This document shows, one piece after another, positions 16,259 through 24,481 of a stretch of DNA of 64,000 bases (positions within the stretch are counted from its first letter, which is position 1; each line of letters starts with the position of its first letter). The position numbers were made by a program, and so were the translations under genes. The notes beneath the pieces were generated by a model. It saw nothing but the letters and a program-made list of their open reading frames with translations. It had not been told where the DNA came from and made no database searches. The DNA lies in the NCBI RefSeq assembly GCF_020215705.1, contig NZ_JAIWNB010000026.1, positions 62,001 through 126,000 of the forward strand, read 5' to 3'. The stretch comes from Nonomuraea aurantiaca (lineage in GTDB: Bacteria > Actinomycetota > Actinomycetes > Streptosporangiales > Streptosporangiaceae).

Positions 16259-16342
16259 GCGCGGGCGGAGCCCGCGCTGGGAAGGCGTCCGAGCGTAGCG
16301 AGGTCCTCCAGGGGCCGGGGCTTTGGCCCGGCTGGGGGAACG
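16259..16342 (+). repeat. dispersed 84-bp repeat, copy 1
   Basis: Begins with an 8-bp palindromic arm pair GCGCGGGC/GCCCGCGC around GGA and contains GGCGTCCGAGCG and a CCGGGGC/GGCCCGG-like pair. The same sequence recurs in reverse orientation at 23046-23129 with equal length and high similarity. Both copies are intergenic, and it can fold into consecutive hairpins like REP-type elements. Confidence 0.75.
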
Positions 16343-16426
16343 TCTGAGCGCCCACGCGCGTAGCGCCCAACGCGAAGCCCGTTGTGCGCCGGAGGCGCCC
16401 CCGGAGCGAAGCGGAGGCCCTTTGGC

Positions 16427-19330
16427 TCAGCGGTCAGACGAAAGGGAAGAGGTCCACAGGATCATGTGATCGGCGTTGTAGGTCGTAGAACGGCCCAACG
16501 CCACCACCTCCGATCCCATCACCGTCACCGCCGCCAGCCACTGCATCCCCGCCCCTGCCAGCCGCCCCTTCGTCAGGTCCACCCGGTTCCAGGACAAACC
16601 ATCCTCAGACAGCCAGACCGCGCTGTCCCCCTCCCCCGGTGTGCCGTGCCAGCCGACCGCCACCAGCCCCTGGTCGGCCGCCGCGAGGTCGTACACGGCC
16701 GCCGCCTGGTCAGCAGGCAGCCAGGTCGTACGCCAGGTCGTACCGTCGTCTTCCGAGACCGCGGCGAAGGCGCGGCGCGAGCCGGGTGTCTGGGCTGTTC
16801 CGATGGCGATGAACTTGTCCTGGTACGCCACCACCTCCCGCAATCCGGCAGAGCCGGCTTCGGGGGGCGAGACGCGGTCGCGGGACTTCCAGTTGACGCC
16901 GTCCTCCGAGAACCAGACCACCGCGCTCTCCCGGTCGCCGCTGCCCGAGCCGCCGATGGCGACATATCCGGATGGCGTGGCGGCCACGTCGTACACGCGC
17001 ACACCGGAGCCCCCCTGCGGCAGCTTCTTCGACCGGGTGAACCTGCGCAGATCTGGCGTGAACCAGAGCGCGGCGCCCGGAATGCCCGCCGCGTTCCGGT
17101 CCTCGCCGGCGAGCACATAGCCCGACTCGCCGGCGGCCACGACGTGGAGGGCCAGGTACGGATGGTCCTGGGTACGGGCCAGGTCACCGGAGGCCGTCAC
17201 CTTCTTCCAGGTGCGGCCGTCCTCGGAGGACACCAGGAGCGGGTCGGTGACCGACGTGTCCGCCTGGGTGCTGCCGACGGCCAGCCAGCCGCGGCGGCCG
17301 TGGGTGACGTCGTCGAGGGTCTGCTGGTTCGTCCCGCCGAGGCTCATGGAGGTCCAGGACTTCCAGTTCAGGCTGGTCCAGATGCCGGCGTCGCCGGAGG
17401 CCGAGCCGACCGCGACGTACCGGCCGTCGAAACCGGCCAGGCGGTTGGTCTGGCGGGCGATCCGTGACAGGCCGTCGACGCCGGCGAGCCGTACGCGCGT
17501 CGCGTCGCCGCGCGGGGGCGCGGTCATGAGGACGAGCTGGTTCTCGACGTCCGCCGTGGCCTGGTCGCCGCCCGCGAACAGGGTGCCCGAGTCGGAGATC
17601 GTGAAGCCGCGCAGCGTGGCGCCCGGCAGGTTGCCGAGGTCGGTCCGCTTGGCCCAGCCGCGCCCGTCGGCGCTGGTCAGGATGGAGTACTTGCCGAGGT
17701 TCGCCTGGCTGACCGCGGCGATCCCCGACGGGTAGCTGATCAGCGAGTCGATGCCGGGGCTCGTACCGCTCAGCCCGCGGATCGAGCCGCACTGCGCCCA
17801 CTGCGCGCCGGTCGGCGAGCAGTAGACGCGCACGTCGCCGGTGATCGTCCGCTGCCTGGTGGGGACGAGGACGAACTGCTTGGGCAGTACGGCCAGCGAC
17901 GACCCGGTCCGCGCCTCGGGCAGCTGGAACCCGGTGGTCTGGTAGCTGGCGCCGCCGTCGCTCGACCGGACGACCCTCGAACCGTCGCCCTGGCCGGACT
18001 CGGCGATGGCCACGACGGTGTTCCCCTTGGCCACGACCGCCTTGAGCTCGCGTACGCCCAGCCCGCCCGTGTCGACGCGCTCCCATGCGCGCCCGTCCGG
18101 CGACTGCCAGGCCGCGGGTCCCGTTCCGCCGCCGTCGAGCGTCGTACGGCCGACGGCCACGAACCCCGACGACGTCCTGGCGATCCCGGAGATCAGGTCA
18201 CCGTTCCTGAACGCGGACAGACCGCTCTGCTCCACGGCCGCCCAGGTGAACCCGTCGGTACTCGTCCACAGGCCGCGCTCGGCGCCCACCCCGTCGCCCC
18301 CGCTGGCCAGCCAGCGCCCACCGCCGCCCACGACCCGCTGGACCGTCGGCGTGGTCGACCCGTTGACCTGGCCGAGCTGCCACGTCTTCCCGCTGTCCGG
18401 CGAGAACAGGAACAGCGGCCGCGGCGTCGGACTCGTCGTGTCGCTGCCGACGGCCACCACGGCCCGGCCCACGGAGGTCATGTCGTTGAGCTTCTGATCG
18501 GAGCCGTCACCGGCCGACGGCACCGTGAACAGCTCGTCGCCCGAGCGTTCGGTGCCCTCGGACAGCGCCAGTCCGGGCTTGTCGGAGGAGCGCCACTGCC
18601 ACACGAGCACGCCGCCTGCCACGAGCAGCACCAGCGCCAGGAGTATGGCGGTCGGCGCGGCCAGGCTGCGCCGACGTACCGGACTCGACCGGCGGACCGC
18701 CGACGGGGCTGGGCCACGGTGGTGCCTGCCGCTGGAGCCGCCGGGGCGCGGCGGGCCCGACGCGACGAGGCGGTCCGGCCTGGTGGGGCGGCCGGCGGGC
18801 GGGCGGCCGACGCGCCGCACCTCGGGCTCGTCGAGGTCCTCGGGGTGGTCTTCCAGGTCGTCCGGCGTGCTGTACGGGGGCTCGTGCGGGGGCTGGTCCT
18901 CGTGTTGCGGCCGATCTTCGTGCGGGGGCTGGTCCTCTGTCTCGAACCAGGATCGGGGTGCGGCCTCGGGAGGCTCATCCTCGGTCCGGGGCTCGGCCTT
19001 CGGCCTGGGTGGGCCGCCGGCCACGAGCTTGTCGGGATGGTTCACGACTCGGCGGCGGCGCGGCTCCGTCTCGGGTTCCGCGGTCGGGGAGCTGTACGGC
19101 CGGCGCCCCTTCGGCGGGTCCGGAGGCTCGTCCTCAGGGACGGGGGAGGAGAACGGCGGCATCCCCCACGGTGAGGCCACTGGCAGGCCACGAGCCCGGT
19201 CATCGGTGGGGCCCGGCGGGGAGTGCCGGATCCGGGGCTCGGCGGCGGCATGGGGGTCGGCGGCTCCCTCGGGCCGCGGGTCGTCATCACCCGGCGGTCG
19301 CCGTGGCGGGTCGCTGGGGCCGGAGGCCAC
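16427..19330 (-). CDS. large single-pass membrane protein with extracellular Asp-box (BNR) propeller repeats
   Basis: A 967-aa protein. The first about 225 residues are disordered and rich in Pro, Glu, Asp and Arg. One transmembrane segment follows (AAPTAILLALVLLVAGGVLV, about residue 230). The remaining about 720 residues outside the cell carry at least ten Asp-box-like S-x-D-G-x-x-W turns (TSTDGFTW, SPDGRAW, SADGRGW, SEDGVNW, SEDGLSW and others), as in sialidase-like beta-propellers. No sialidase catalytic Arg/FRIP motif was seen, so it is more likely a binding or scaffold protein. Start GTG 19330 chosen because AGGAGG lies eight bases upstream. Confidence 0.85.
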   Translation of the reverse strand: MASGPSDPPRRPPGDDDPRPEGAADPHAAAEPRIRHSPPGPTDDRARGLPVASPWGMPPFSSPVPEDEPPDPPKGRRPYSSPTAEPETEPRRRRVVNHPDKLVAGGPPRPKAEPRTEDEPPEAAPRSWFETEDQPPHEDRPQHEDQPPHEPPYSTPDDLEDHPEDLDEPEVRRVGRPPAGRPTRPDRLVASGPPRPGGSSGRHHRGPAPSAVRRSSPVRRRSLAAPTAILLALVLLVAGGVLVWQWRSSDKPGLALSEGTERSGDELFTVPSAGDGSDQKLNDMTSVGRAVVAVGSDTTSPTPRPLFLFSPDSGKTWQLGQVNGSTTPTVQRVVGGGGRWLASGGDGVGAERGLWTSTDGFTWAAVEQSGLSAFRNGDLISGIARTSSGFVAVGRTTLDGGGTGPAAWQSPDGRAWERVDTGGLGVRELKAVVAKGNTVVAIAESGQGDGSRVVRSSDGGASYQTTGFQLPEARTGSSLAVLPKQFVLVPTRQRTITGDVRVYCSPTGAQWAQCGSIRGLSGTSPGIDSLISYPSGIAAVSQANLGKYSILTSADGRGWAKRTDLGNLPGATLRGFTISDSGTLFAGGDQATADVENQLVLMTAPPRGDATRVRLAGVDGLSRIARQTNRLAGFDGRYVAVGSASGDAGIWTSLNWKSWTSMSLGGTNQQTLDDVTHGRRGWLAVGSTQADTSVTDPLLVSSEDGRTWKKVTASGDLARTQDHPYLALHVVAAGESGYVLAGEDRNAAGIPGAALWFTPDLRRFTRSKKLPQGGSGVRVYDVAATPSGYVAIGGSGSGDRESAVVWFSEDGVNWKSRDRVSPPEAGSAGLREVVAYQDKFIAIGTAQTPGSRRAFAAVSEDDGTTWRTTWLPADQAAAVYDLAAADQGLVAVGWHGTPGEGDSAVWLSEDGLSWNRVDLTKGRLAGAGMQWLAAVTVMGSEVVALGRSTTYNADHMILWTSSLSSDR

Positions 19331-19604
19331 GCGTCGCACCTCCTAGTACGTACTGATCGAACTGAGCGAACAACCCGGTAGAGAGAGGTATGCCGGATCG
19401 TTCCAGGGCAGCCTGTCCACGTTTATGCGCTTATTTCGTTTTTTATGTCACTGCAGCTTGAAATATCGCACATGAGTGCTAGTTACCCTGTCTCGCCGAG
19501 ATGATCACCTCCGGAATCCTCGCCCACCCACTGGATCCAGAGCAACACGACTGAGCCCGAATGGCGAGACCTCTCTAGCGAGATTCCTGGCACCAGCTAG
19601 CTAT

Positions 19605-20606
19605 TTATCCCGAAACATCGCTAACTGACCGTTTTTTGGCCAGGTACAGCACCCCAACCGCGTACACCCCCAACTGCACCACGGTCCCCGCCAACGCCTG
19701 CCACGGCACGTCCCCCTGCTGCAGCGCCTTGTCCAGATGCCCGGCGGCCGCGCTGATCCCGAACGCCAGAATGTTGTTGGTCACGTGCAGGGCGATCGGC
19801 GCCTCCAGCCCTCCGGTCCGTACCGCCAGCCACGCCATGAGGGCGCCGAAGCTGAACACGTCGATGAGCCCGATCCACGAATACCCGTGCAGGGACGCGA
19901 ACAGCGCCGAACCCAGCAGAATCCCCCACAGCGGGCTCCGCAGATGGGCTCCGAACGCCTGCATGATCCAGCCGCGGAAGATGTACTCCTCGGTGGCGGC
20001 CTGGAAGGGCACGAGCAGCACGATCACGATCAGCGAGGGAAGGAACGCGCTCCACCCGGCCCAGCCGAACAGGTCCGTGACCGGCTCCCTGGTCACCGTC
20101 ATTGTGACGACCTGGGCGACCTGCCCCAGCACCAGGGCTATGACCGCCACCCCCAGGCAGCGCAGCAGCCACGGCCACCGCAACCGCCCGGCGACCGAGG
20201 AGAGCGACCCGGGCCGCCGCCGCTGGATGAGCGCGACCGTACCGAACACCGCCGGGAGCACGGCCGCGATGGAGAGCAGCAGCACTACCAGCGAGAACAC
20301 CGGATCGCCGAACAGCTCTTCTGGCGTCAGCGACGCGGGGATGCCGAGGATCATCGCCAGCACCGCGCCGACGCCTATGACCACCGCTCCGATGACGAAG
20401 AACGCGACGCCCACCAGGATCGTCCCGACGATCTCCCGCCAGGCACCGCGATCACCGACTCGGGCCAGGTAGTCGTACCGCGCGCCCCTGGGCGTCGGCC
20501 GGAACCACGGCTCCCGCGCGGGCACGGGCGGCGGCTGATAGGGGTAGGCCGGCCGGCCGGGCGGCTGCGTCCCGTACGGAAGCTGGGGTCCAGGATTTTC
20601 CTGCAT
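19605..20606 (-). CDS. CPBP family intramembrane metalloprotease (Abi/CAAX-type)
   Basis: A 333-aa multi-spanning protein with the three CPBP motifs: EEYIFRGW (EExxxR), FASLHG with the motif-2 His, and HVTNNI (motif 3). The N-terminal about 45 residues are Pro/Tyr-rich and cytoplasmic, followed by about eight membrane helices. The family cleaves prenylated proteins or bacteriocin-like peptides, or acts in phage defence; no adjacent peptide substrate was recognised. Confidence 0.9.
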   Translation of the reverse strand: MQENPGPQLPYGTQPPGRPAYPYQPPPVPAREPWFRPTPRGARYDYLARVGDRGAWREIVGTILVGVAFFVIGAVVIGVGAVLAMILGIPASLTPEELFGDPVFSLVVLLLSIAAVLPAVFGTVALIQRRRPGSLSSVAGRLRWPWLLRCLGVAVIALVLGQVAQVVTMTVTREPVTDLFGWAGWSAFLPSLIVIVLLVPFQAATEEYIFRGWIMQAFGAHLRSPLWGILLGSALFASLHGYSWIGLIDVFSFGALMAWLAVRTGGLEAPIALHVTNNILAFGISAAAGHLDKALQQGDVPWQALAGTVVQLGVYAVGVLYLAKKRSVSDVSG

Positions 20607-20705
20607 CTCTACATTCTGTCTGGGAGATGAGCATTAGTTCACAGACGATCCGTTAGTTTGAGCGGATGCTCGGTGGAGTAAGCATTTCGACCCTGGGAGC
20701 AGTTC

Positions 20706-21428
20706 ATGTCAAGGCTGGGACCTGTCATCACCCTGACAGCGGGCGCAGCGCTCGCCGTCGGGCTGGGTGTCGCCAGCATCACCGCGACACCGGCGGCGAA
20801 CACAACGGCTGCCGCCACCTCCAACGAACCCTCCGCGACCGAGACCACCGCCGCGGCTGAACCTTCGGCGGAACCCGCCGCCACCGTCACCCCCGAACCC
20901 ACCGAAACCGCCGAAGCCGCCCCGAAGACCATCGACAAAGCGGACTACGGAGGCTACGTGCGGGGCAACGGCGGCTTGATCGCCATCTCCACACGCGACG
21001 GCAAGACCATCGGCTACTTCTGTGACGGCAAGTCCGAGGCCTGGTTCAAGGGCAACGAGAAGGACGGAAAGATCACCCTGCGGGGCTTCGGCGCCGCGGC
21101 CGTCGGCGGCACGCTCGGCGGTGGCAAGGCCACCGGCTGGCTGAAGATCGGCGGCAAGAAGTGGACCTTCGCCGCGAACACCGTCGTCAAGCCCTCCGGC
21201 CTCTACCGGGCGACCGCCCAGGTAAGGGGCGCCAAGCTACGAGCCGGCTGGATCGTACTGAAGCGCCCGCAAGGCGGCTTCACGCAGGTCGGCGCCGCGT
21301 TCGCGGACGAGAAACAGCTGCAGATCCCGCAGCTGAACGCCTACCAGCCGACCGAGCCGGTGCCGCTCGACGACGACACCACCCTCTACCCGAAGGACGT
21401 CGACGGCTTCATTCAGGAGATGCAATGA
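20706..21428 (+). CDS. secreted or membrane-anchored protein of unknown function
   Basis: A 240-aa protein with a signal/anchor at residues 5-27 (VITLTAGAALAVGLGVASI). A Thr/Ala/Glu/Pro-rich spacer runs to about 70, then a globular domain (GGYVRGNGGLIAISTRDGKTIGYFCDGKSEAWFKG) rich in Gly and Lys follows. ATG 20706 follows a GGAG about seven bases upstream. Its stop overlaps the DUF6529 start (ATGA), so the two are translationally coupled and probably act together at the membrane. No family recognised. Confidence 0.82.
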   Translation: MSRLGPVITLTAGAALAVGLGVASITATPAANTTAAATSNEPSATETTAAAEPSAEPAATVTPEPTETAEAAPKTIDKADYGGYVRGNGGLIAISTRDGKTIGYFCDGKSEAWFKGNEKDGKITLRGFGAAAVGGTLGGGKATGWLKIGGKKWTFAANTVVKPSGLYRATAQVRGAKLRAGWIVLKRPQGGFTQVGAAFADEKQLQIPQLNAYQPTEPVPLDDDTTLYPKDVDGFIQEMQ

Positions 21429-21967
21429 GCGTCACCGCGCACCGGTCGACCAGCTTCACCCCCCTGTTAGTCCCGCTGCTGATCGGCGGACTGGTGGCGA
21501 TCGCCCTCGGCGTCTTCGGGCGCATCCACGCTCCCACCGGCTTCGCGGTCGGCCCCGCCGGCTTCTCCGCGGCGCTGCCGATGAAGGCGTGGCTGACGAC
21601 GGGCGCGCTCGTGCTCGCCGCCGTCCAGGTCGTCTCCGCCCTGTCGATGTGGGGCAAGCTGGGGGTCTCCATTCCGCCGACCGTACACCGCTGGTCGGGC
21701 CGGCTGGCCTTCCTTCTGACCATCCCCGTCGCCTTCCACTGCCTGTACGCCCTGGGGCTGCAGTACGACGTGCCCCGGGTGCTCGCGCACTCGCTGCTCG
21801 GCTGCTTCTTCTACGGGTTGTTCACGGCCAAGATGCTGGCCCTGCCGAAGCGGGGCACGCCAGGCTGGACGCTGCCCGTGGTCGGCGGGCTCGCGTTCAC
21901 CGCGCTGGTCGGGCTCTGGCTCACGTCGTCGTTCTGGTTCTTCACCACGATCGGCTTCAAGATCTGA
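21425..21967 (+). CDS. DUF6529 family four-helix membrane protein
   Basis: A 180-aa integral membrane protein with about five hydrophobic segments. Conserved-looking His residues lie at helix ends (VHRWSGRLAF, AFHCLYALG, AHSLLGCFFYG). This spacing resembles cytochrome b561-like haem-binding four-helix proteins, so an electron-transfer role is plausible but inferred. Starts within the stop of the secreted protein gene (ATGA). Confidence 0.8.
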   Translation: MSVTAHRSTSFTPLLVPLLIGGLVAIALGVFGRIHAPTGFAVGPAGFSAALPMKAWLTTGALVLAAVQVVSALSMWGKLGVSIPPTVHRWSGRLAFLLTIPVAFHCLYALGLQYDVPRVLAHSLLGCFFYGLFTAKMLALPKRGTPGWTLPVVGGLAFTALVGLWLTSSFWFFTTIGFKI

Positions 21968-21981
21968 CGGCTTTTCCGGCG

Positions 21982-22920
21982 CTAGCTCTCCGGGCTGAAC
22001 GTCTTCGTACGGCTCAGCCCGGCAGCCCGCCCCTTGGCCACCACGACGAGCGCCATCTTGCGCGAGGCCTCGTCGATCATCTCGTCCCCCAGCATGACCG
22101 CGCCGCGCTTCTCCACGGTCGTGTAGTAGTCGTACGCCTCCAGGATGAGCTCGGCGTGGTCATAGTCCTGCTGCGTCGGCGAGAACACCTCATTGGCCGC
22201 CTCCACCTGCGACGGGTGAAGCACCCACTTCCCGTCGAACCCCAGCGCCGCGGCCCGCCCGGCCACCCGCTTGAACCCCTCGACGTCCCTGATCTGCAGG
22301 TACGGCCCGTCGACCACCTGCAGATCGTGCATCCGCGCGGCCATCAGCAGGCGCATCAGGATGTAGTGGTACGCATCTCCCTCGGTGTAGCCCGGCGGCT
22401 GCTCCCCCACGACCATCGTGCGCATGTTCACCGACGCCATGAAGTCGGCCGGCCCGAACACCAGCGCCTCCAGCCGCTTCGACGCCCCCGCGATGGCGTC
22501 CACATTGACCAGCCCGCGCGCGTTCTCGATCTGCGCCTCGATACCGATCCGCCCGACCCCCAGCCCCATCGTCTTCTCGATCTGGGTGAGCAGCGTGTCG
22601 AGCCAGACGACCTCGGTCGAGTCCTGCACCTTGGGCAGGATCAAGCAGTCGAGCTTGTCCCCCGCCCCCTCCACCACCTCGATCACGTCACGGTAGGTCC
22701 ACTGCGTCGACAGATCATTCACGCGTACGACCCGCGTCTTCCCCGTCCAGTCGCCCTCCCGCAACGCGGTCACGACGTTCTTGCGAGCCTCATCCTTGAC
22801 CAGGGGAGCGACGGAATCCTCCAGATCGAGGAACACCTCGTCGACCGGCAAGGTCTGGGCCTTCTCCAGGAACCTCGGGTTACTGGCGGGGACGGCGAGA
22901 ACGGATCGACGTGAGCGCAT
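21982..22920 (-). CDS. HpcH/HpaI aldolase / CitE-like malyl-CoA lyase
   Basis: A 312-aa member of the CitE/malyl-CoA lyase family: RRSVLAVPASNPRFLEKA at the N-terminus, VFLDLEDSVAP (metal and substrate site), VRVND, then GIEAQIENARGLVN with the metal-binding Glu, and FGPADFMAS. The C-terminal KWVLHPSQVEAANEVFSP is also typical. Such enzymes cleave malyl-CoA/beta-methylmalyl-CoA or hydrolyse malyl-CoA. ATG at 22920 used; GTG 22926 is two codons upstream. Convergent with the DUF6529 gene. Confidence 0.9.
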   Translation of the reverse strand: MRSRRSVLAVPASNPRFLEKAQTLPVDEVFLDLEDSVAPLVKDEARKNVVTALREGDWTGKTRVVRVNDLSTQWTYRDVIEVVEGAGDKLDCLILPKVQDSTEVVWLDTLLTQIEKTMGLGVGRIGIEAQIENARGLVNVDAIAGASKRLEALVFGPADFMASVNMRTMVVGEQPPGYTEGDAYHYILMRLLMAARMHDLQVVDGPYLQIRDVEGFKRVAGRAAALGFDGKWVLHPSQVEAANEVFSPTQQDYDHAELILEAYDYYTTVEKRGAVMLGDEMIDEASRKMALVVVAKGRAAGLSRTKTFSPES

Positions 22921-23045
22921 GCGCACACGCTAGCCCCCTCGCCTCTTCGCACTCCCACCCGTTACCCACTTACCGGCTTGACCGTCTGATGCCCGCCCCA
23001 CGACAAAGGACTTCGCGGGTGGGCGCTTCGCGCTTCGGGGGCAGG

Positions 23046-23129
23046 CGTTGCCTCCAGTCGGGCCAAGCCCCGACCCCTGCAGGCCCTCGCTCCGCTCGGA
23101 CGCCCTATTGGCGCGGGCTCCGCCCGCGC
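23046..23129 (-). repeat. dispersed 84-bp repeat, copy 2 (inverted)
   Basis: The reverse complement matches 16259-16342 along the full 84 bases, including the GCGCGGGC-GGA-GCCCGCGC palindrome at one end. The two copies are 6.7 kb apart in opposite orientation. Both are in intergenic DNA. Confidence 0.75.
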
Positions 23130-23228
23130 ACCCTCCGGAGCCCGCCATGTCCTTCGAAAGGCGGCATGCGCGTGGAGCGGATGGACGAACACGAAGCCGT
23201 GCCCGGTGAGGTCGTACAGGGACTTCTA

Positions 23229-23245
23229 TTGCGGCATGGCCGCAA
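23229..23245. promoter_or_regulatory. palindrome upstream of the toxin-antitoxin genes
   Basis: TTGCGGC and GCCGCAA form a perfect 7-bp inverted repeat around ATG, about 90 bases before the antitoxin start. A natural candidate for autoregulatory binding by the TA complex, but somewhat far from the predicted -10 box. Confidence 0.4.
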
Positions 23246-23325
23246 CAGGCGATCGCACTCTGTCATCAAGAGGCTCCTCCCGTTACGGTCGACGGGAAAT
23301 CAACCCACTCCGAGAAGGAGGCGCC

Positions 23326-23340
23326 TAGACTGCGGGCATG
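23326..23340 (+). promoter_or_regulatory. -10 box for a leaderless antitoxin transcript
   Basis: TAGACT (23326-23331) lies six bases before the ATG at 23338. The AAGGAGG further upstream (23316-23322) is too far from the ATG to act as ribosome-binding site, so leaderless transcription is the simplest reading. Confidence 0.5.
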
Positions 23341-23628
23341 ACCGCTGAGCCGCTGCATGAGATCGGGGATGACCCTGCGGAGATCTTGCGTCTCCTGCCG
23401 GAGAGGTGGCACGAGCAGTTCCTCAGCGACTATCACACCGCCTTGGACGCAGCCCACGAGGTGTGGCGCTTCAAGCAGCTTCAAGAGCTTTTGCATGTCT
23501 GGCGGTTGCATGCGATCGCGGTCTCCAACCCTGATTTCGACCGGGCCGAACGGGCTGTGCGTGAGGGACGGACCGATGAGTTCGTTTCGATGGACATGGC
23601 GTTCCCGGGCTGGGCCGACCGTCGGTGA
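23338..23628 (+). CDS. DUF6247 family protein, probable antitoxin
   Basis: A 96-aa acidic, helical protein (LPERWHEQFLSDYHTALDAAHEV then LHVWRLHAIAVSNPDF) matching the actinobacterial DUF6247 pattern, whose members sit next to RelE/ParE-like toxins. The stop overlaps the toxin GTG start (GTGA), the usual antitoxin-first coupling. Confidence 0.82.
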   Translation: MTAEPLHEIGDDPAEILRLLPERWHEQFLSDYHTALDAAHEVWRFKQLQELLHVWRLHAIAVSNPDFDRAERAVREGRTDEFVSMDMAFPGWADRR

Positions 23629-23870
23629 ACTATCGCGTGGAGCTCCACGTGGCAGCACTGGCCCAAATGAAAGGGTTGCCGAGCAAGGCGTTCGACGCGC
23701 TCCTCGCCAGAACCGTGGATCTAGTCGAGAAGCCATGGGATGCCCGCATGCTGTACACGGATCAGCCTGAGTATCGACAGACGACCTTCGGTGACTTCGG
23801 CATCATGTACTTCAAGGTCGACGAGGCCGCCGAGTTGATCTGGATCTTCAACGTGACCTGGACGGGCTGA
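23625..23870 (+). CDS. RelE/ParE-like toxin
   Basis: An 81-aa protein with the RelE/ParE fold pattern: YRVELHVAALAQMKGLP, helical middle AFDALLARTVDLVEKPW, then the strands RQTTFGDFGIMYFKVDEAAELIWIFNVTW. Likely an mRNA interferase or gyrase poison neutralised by the preceding DUF6247 protein. GTG start inside the antitoxin stop. Confidence 0.85.
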   Translation: MNYRVELHVAALAQMKGLPSKAFDALLARTVDLVEKPWDARMLYTDQPEYRQTTFGDFGIMYFKVDEAAELIWIFNVTWTG

Positions 23871-24035
23871 TGGCGACAGCAATGTCAGTCCGGTGGTCGA
23901 CCGCATGCGCGGGCTCGATCCATGTTGGACGACCGCGCGCGAAGACCTAAATGACAAACTGAGCGACAACGGCCATGGACGACCGGAGATCACCATGGCG
24001 GCATGTGTCTCACGTAGATACTCACCCCTGCCTTT

Positions 24036-24061
24036 ACGTCATCTAGATTCGTAGATGACGT
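24036..24061. promoter_or_regulatory. perfect 10-bp inverted repeat
   Basis: Arms ACGTCATCTA (24036-24045) and TAGATGACGT (24052-24061) flank a 6-base spacer. It lies 165 bases after the toxin gene and directly beside the ATPase pseudogene. It may be a terminator-like hairpin, an operator or the scar of a mobile element. Confidence 0.5.
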
Positions 24062-24074
24062 CCTGAAGGGCCGA

Positions 24075-24444
24075 AGGTGCTCGTGGGTGTTCGAGACGGA
24101 TGCCTTACGGATCACACCCGACCCCTCGAAAACTCCCAAACTGCTCTCCGAGCTCGGCACCGGCTCCTGCCGTACCAGGCTCGGCGTGATCAGGCGACCG
24201 CTGAGCGCACTGTTTGTGACGATCAGTTGGGGGTGGGAGATGGCACGGCGGGTGAGATCCGATGACCAGGCCGCGCTTGATGATAAAGATCAATTCCAGG
24301 AGATCCAGATAGCGGCGCGGCGATCAAGCTCGCCAGTGTGCTCTTGCCCACTTGCCGAGCACCGTTCACAACGACGACTCGCGTGTCCGCCAGCGCTTCG
24401 AGTGCCATTGCCTCGGCGCGTCGCGGGAACAGAGACGGATCCAT
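24075..24444 (-). pseudogene. remnant of an AAA_14/DUF4143 ATPase
   Basis: The 5' part encodes LFPRRAEAMALEALADTR then VVVVNGARQVGKSTLA, the start and Walker A of AAA_14/DUF4143 ATPases. About 40 codons later the reading jumps frame and skips most of the gene. In a second frame (near 24300-24260) YLDLLELIFIIKR resembles the late part of the family, and in a third frame LTRRAISHPQLIVTNSALSGRL matches the DUF4143 C-terminus. A gene of about 400 codons has shrunk to about 125 with at least two frameshifts. Confidence 0.75.
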
Positions 24445-24481
24445 CACACGACGCACGTTACCGCAGTTGAGTGCGGTTGTG

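Larger units (their letters stand above)
15610..16426. other. 817-bp gene-poor region with repeats
   Basis: No credible gene; open frames on both strands are low-complexity. It holds a 36-bp tandem duplication (15686-15757) and one copy of the dispersed 84-bp repeat (16259-16342). The stretch from 16343 to the stop of the minus-strand gene at 16427 is also repeat-like (GCGTAGCGCCCAACGCG, CCGGAGCGAAGCGGAGG). Confidence 0.65.
22921..23337. other. intergenic region with dispersed repeat and operator-like palindrome
   Basis: 417 bases between divergent genes. It contains the second copy of the 84-bp dispersed repeat (23046-23129), a palindrome at 23229-23245 and the promoter of the toxin-antitoxin pair. 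No gene seen. Confidence 0.7.

Noticed and set aside
16382..17467. Plus-strand frame of 361 codons opposite the Asp-box protein
   Set aside because: Shadow frame; the opposite strand carries repeated, regular Asp-box motifs and a ribosome-binding site.
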